Program-made: the position numbers and the translations under genes
Shown here: piece by piece, positions 63,911-64,000 of the stretch
Position numbering within the stretch: the first letter of the stretch is position 1
Layout of the letters: each line of letters opens with the position of its first letter
Notes under the pieces: model-generated
What the model was told of the DNA's origin: nothing
Databases searched by the model: none
Seen by the model: only the letters and a program-made list of their open reading frames with translations
Source of the DNA: Micrasema longulum
Taxonomy: Eukaryota > Arthropoda > Insecta > Trichoptera > Brachycentridae
Reading direction: 5' to 3'
Length of the DNA: 64,000 bases
NCBI GenBank assembly: GCA_022494885.1
Contig: JAGVSM010003629.1
Location: 1 to 64,000 of the forward strand

Positions 63911-64000
63911 GCCATGCTGTTCTATACGCCGCGGTGGCTTTGGAAGTCCTGGGAGGGAGGGAAGATCCGCGCGCTGATGATGGATCTGGACGTCGGAGTC
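63911..64000 (+). CDS. shakB: shaking-B innexin, common second coding exon (partial, runs off window)
   Basis: Starts in phase 0 and encodes [20 protein letters not shown], then [10 protein letters not shown], completing TM2 after the FFQ of exon 1a or 1b. [15 protein letters not shown] is a hallmark of insect ShakB/innexin proteins. 30 codons are seen; TM3, the second loop, TM4 and the cytoplasmic tail must lie beyond the window. The GC-rich codons resemble those of exons 1a and 1b. Confidence 0.95.

Overview
This is AT-rich, repeat-laden insect DNA. The only host gene I can recognise is the innexin gene shaking-B (shakB) on the + strand. Its order cannot be fixed from the sequence alone; a moth or butterfly is plausible but unproven. 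The insect assignment rests on innexin signatures (YYQWV, the C-terminal [15 protein letters not shown] block, spaced loop cysteines) and on the exon layout.

Layout: 6778-7152 and 15247-15621 are two alternative first coding exons of shakB. Each encodes the N-terminus, TM1, the first extracellular loop and the start of TM2, and each ends in CAA|GTAAGT. The shared second coding exon begins at 63911 after a TTTCTTTCCCAG acceptor and runs off the window. All introns are phase 0, so either first exon joins the common body in frame. The two first exons differ at 13 of their first 39 codons but at only 2 of the last 86, and are nearly identical in DNA from codon 40 into the intron. This looks like local gene conversion (or a partial duplication) that leaves the N-terminus/TM1 free to differ. 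In Drosophila, ShakB forms with different N-termini pair into rectifying electrical synapses, so this is the most biologically interesting part of the window.

The remaining ~57 kb is 5' flank and intron packed with transposable elements: about ten relic families of non-LTR retrotransposons (mostly 3' ends), two Penelope-like elements with GIY-YIG endonuclease remnants and hammerhead-like motifs, a broken mariner, an internally deleted Tigger/pogo-like element with intact ends and TA duplications, a TA-flanked MITE, a TIR element with 10-bp target duplications, four tRNA-derived SINE families, and a very abundant 0.3-0.8 kb family (called family A here) in about twenty pieces. Several insertions are nested and can be put in time order from target-site duplications and empty sites. 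There are also several large foldbacks (arms of 37-400 bp) and a 156-bp tandem array with alternating unit types near 54 kb.

A few GC-rich, non-repetitive stretches (28.2, 44.7, 46.8, 52.9 and 59.2 kb) stand out and might be regulatory. I found no tRNA genes proper, no rRNA, no CRISPR and no other intact host protein gene.
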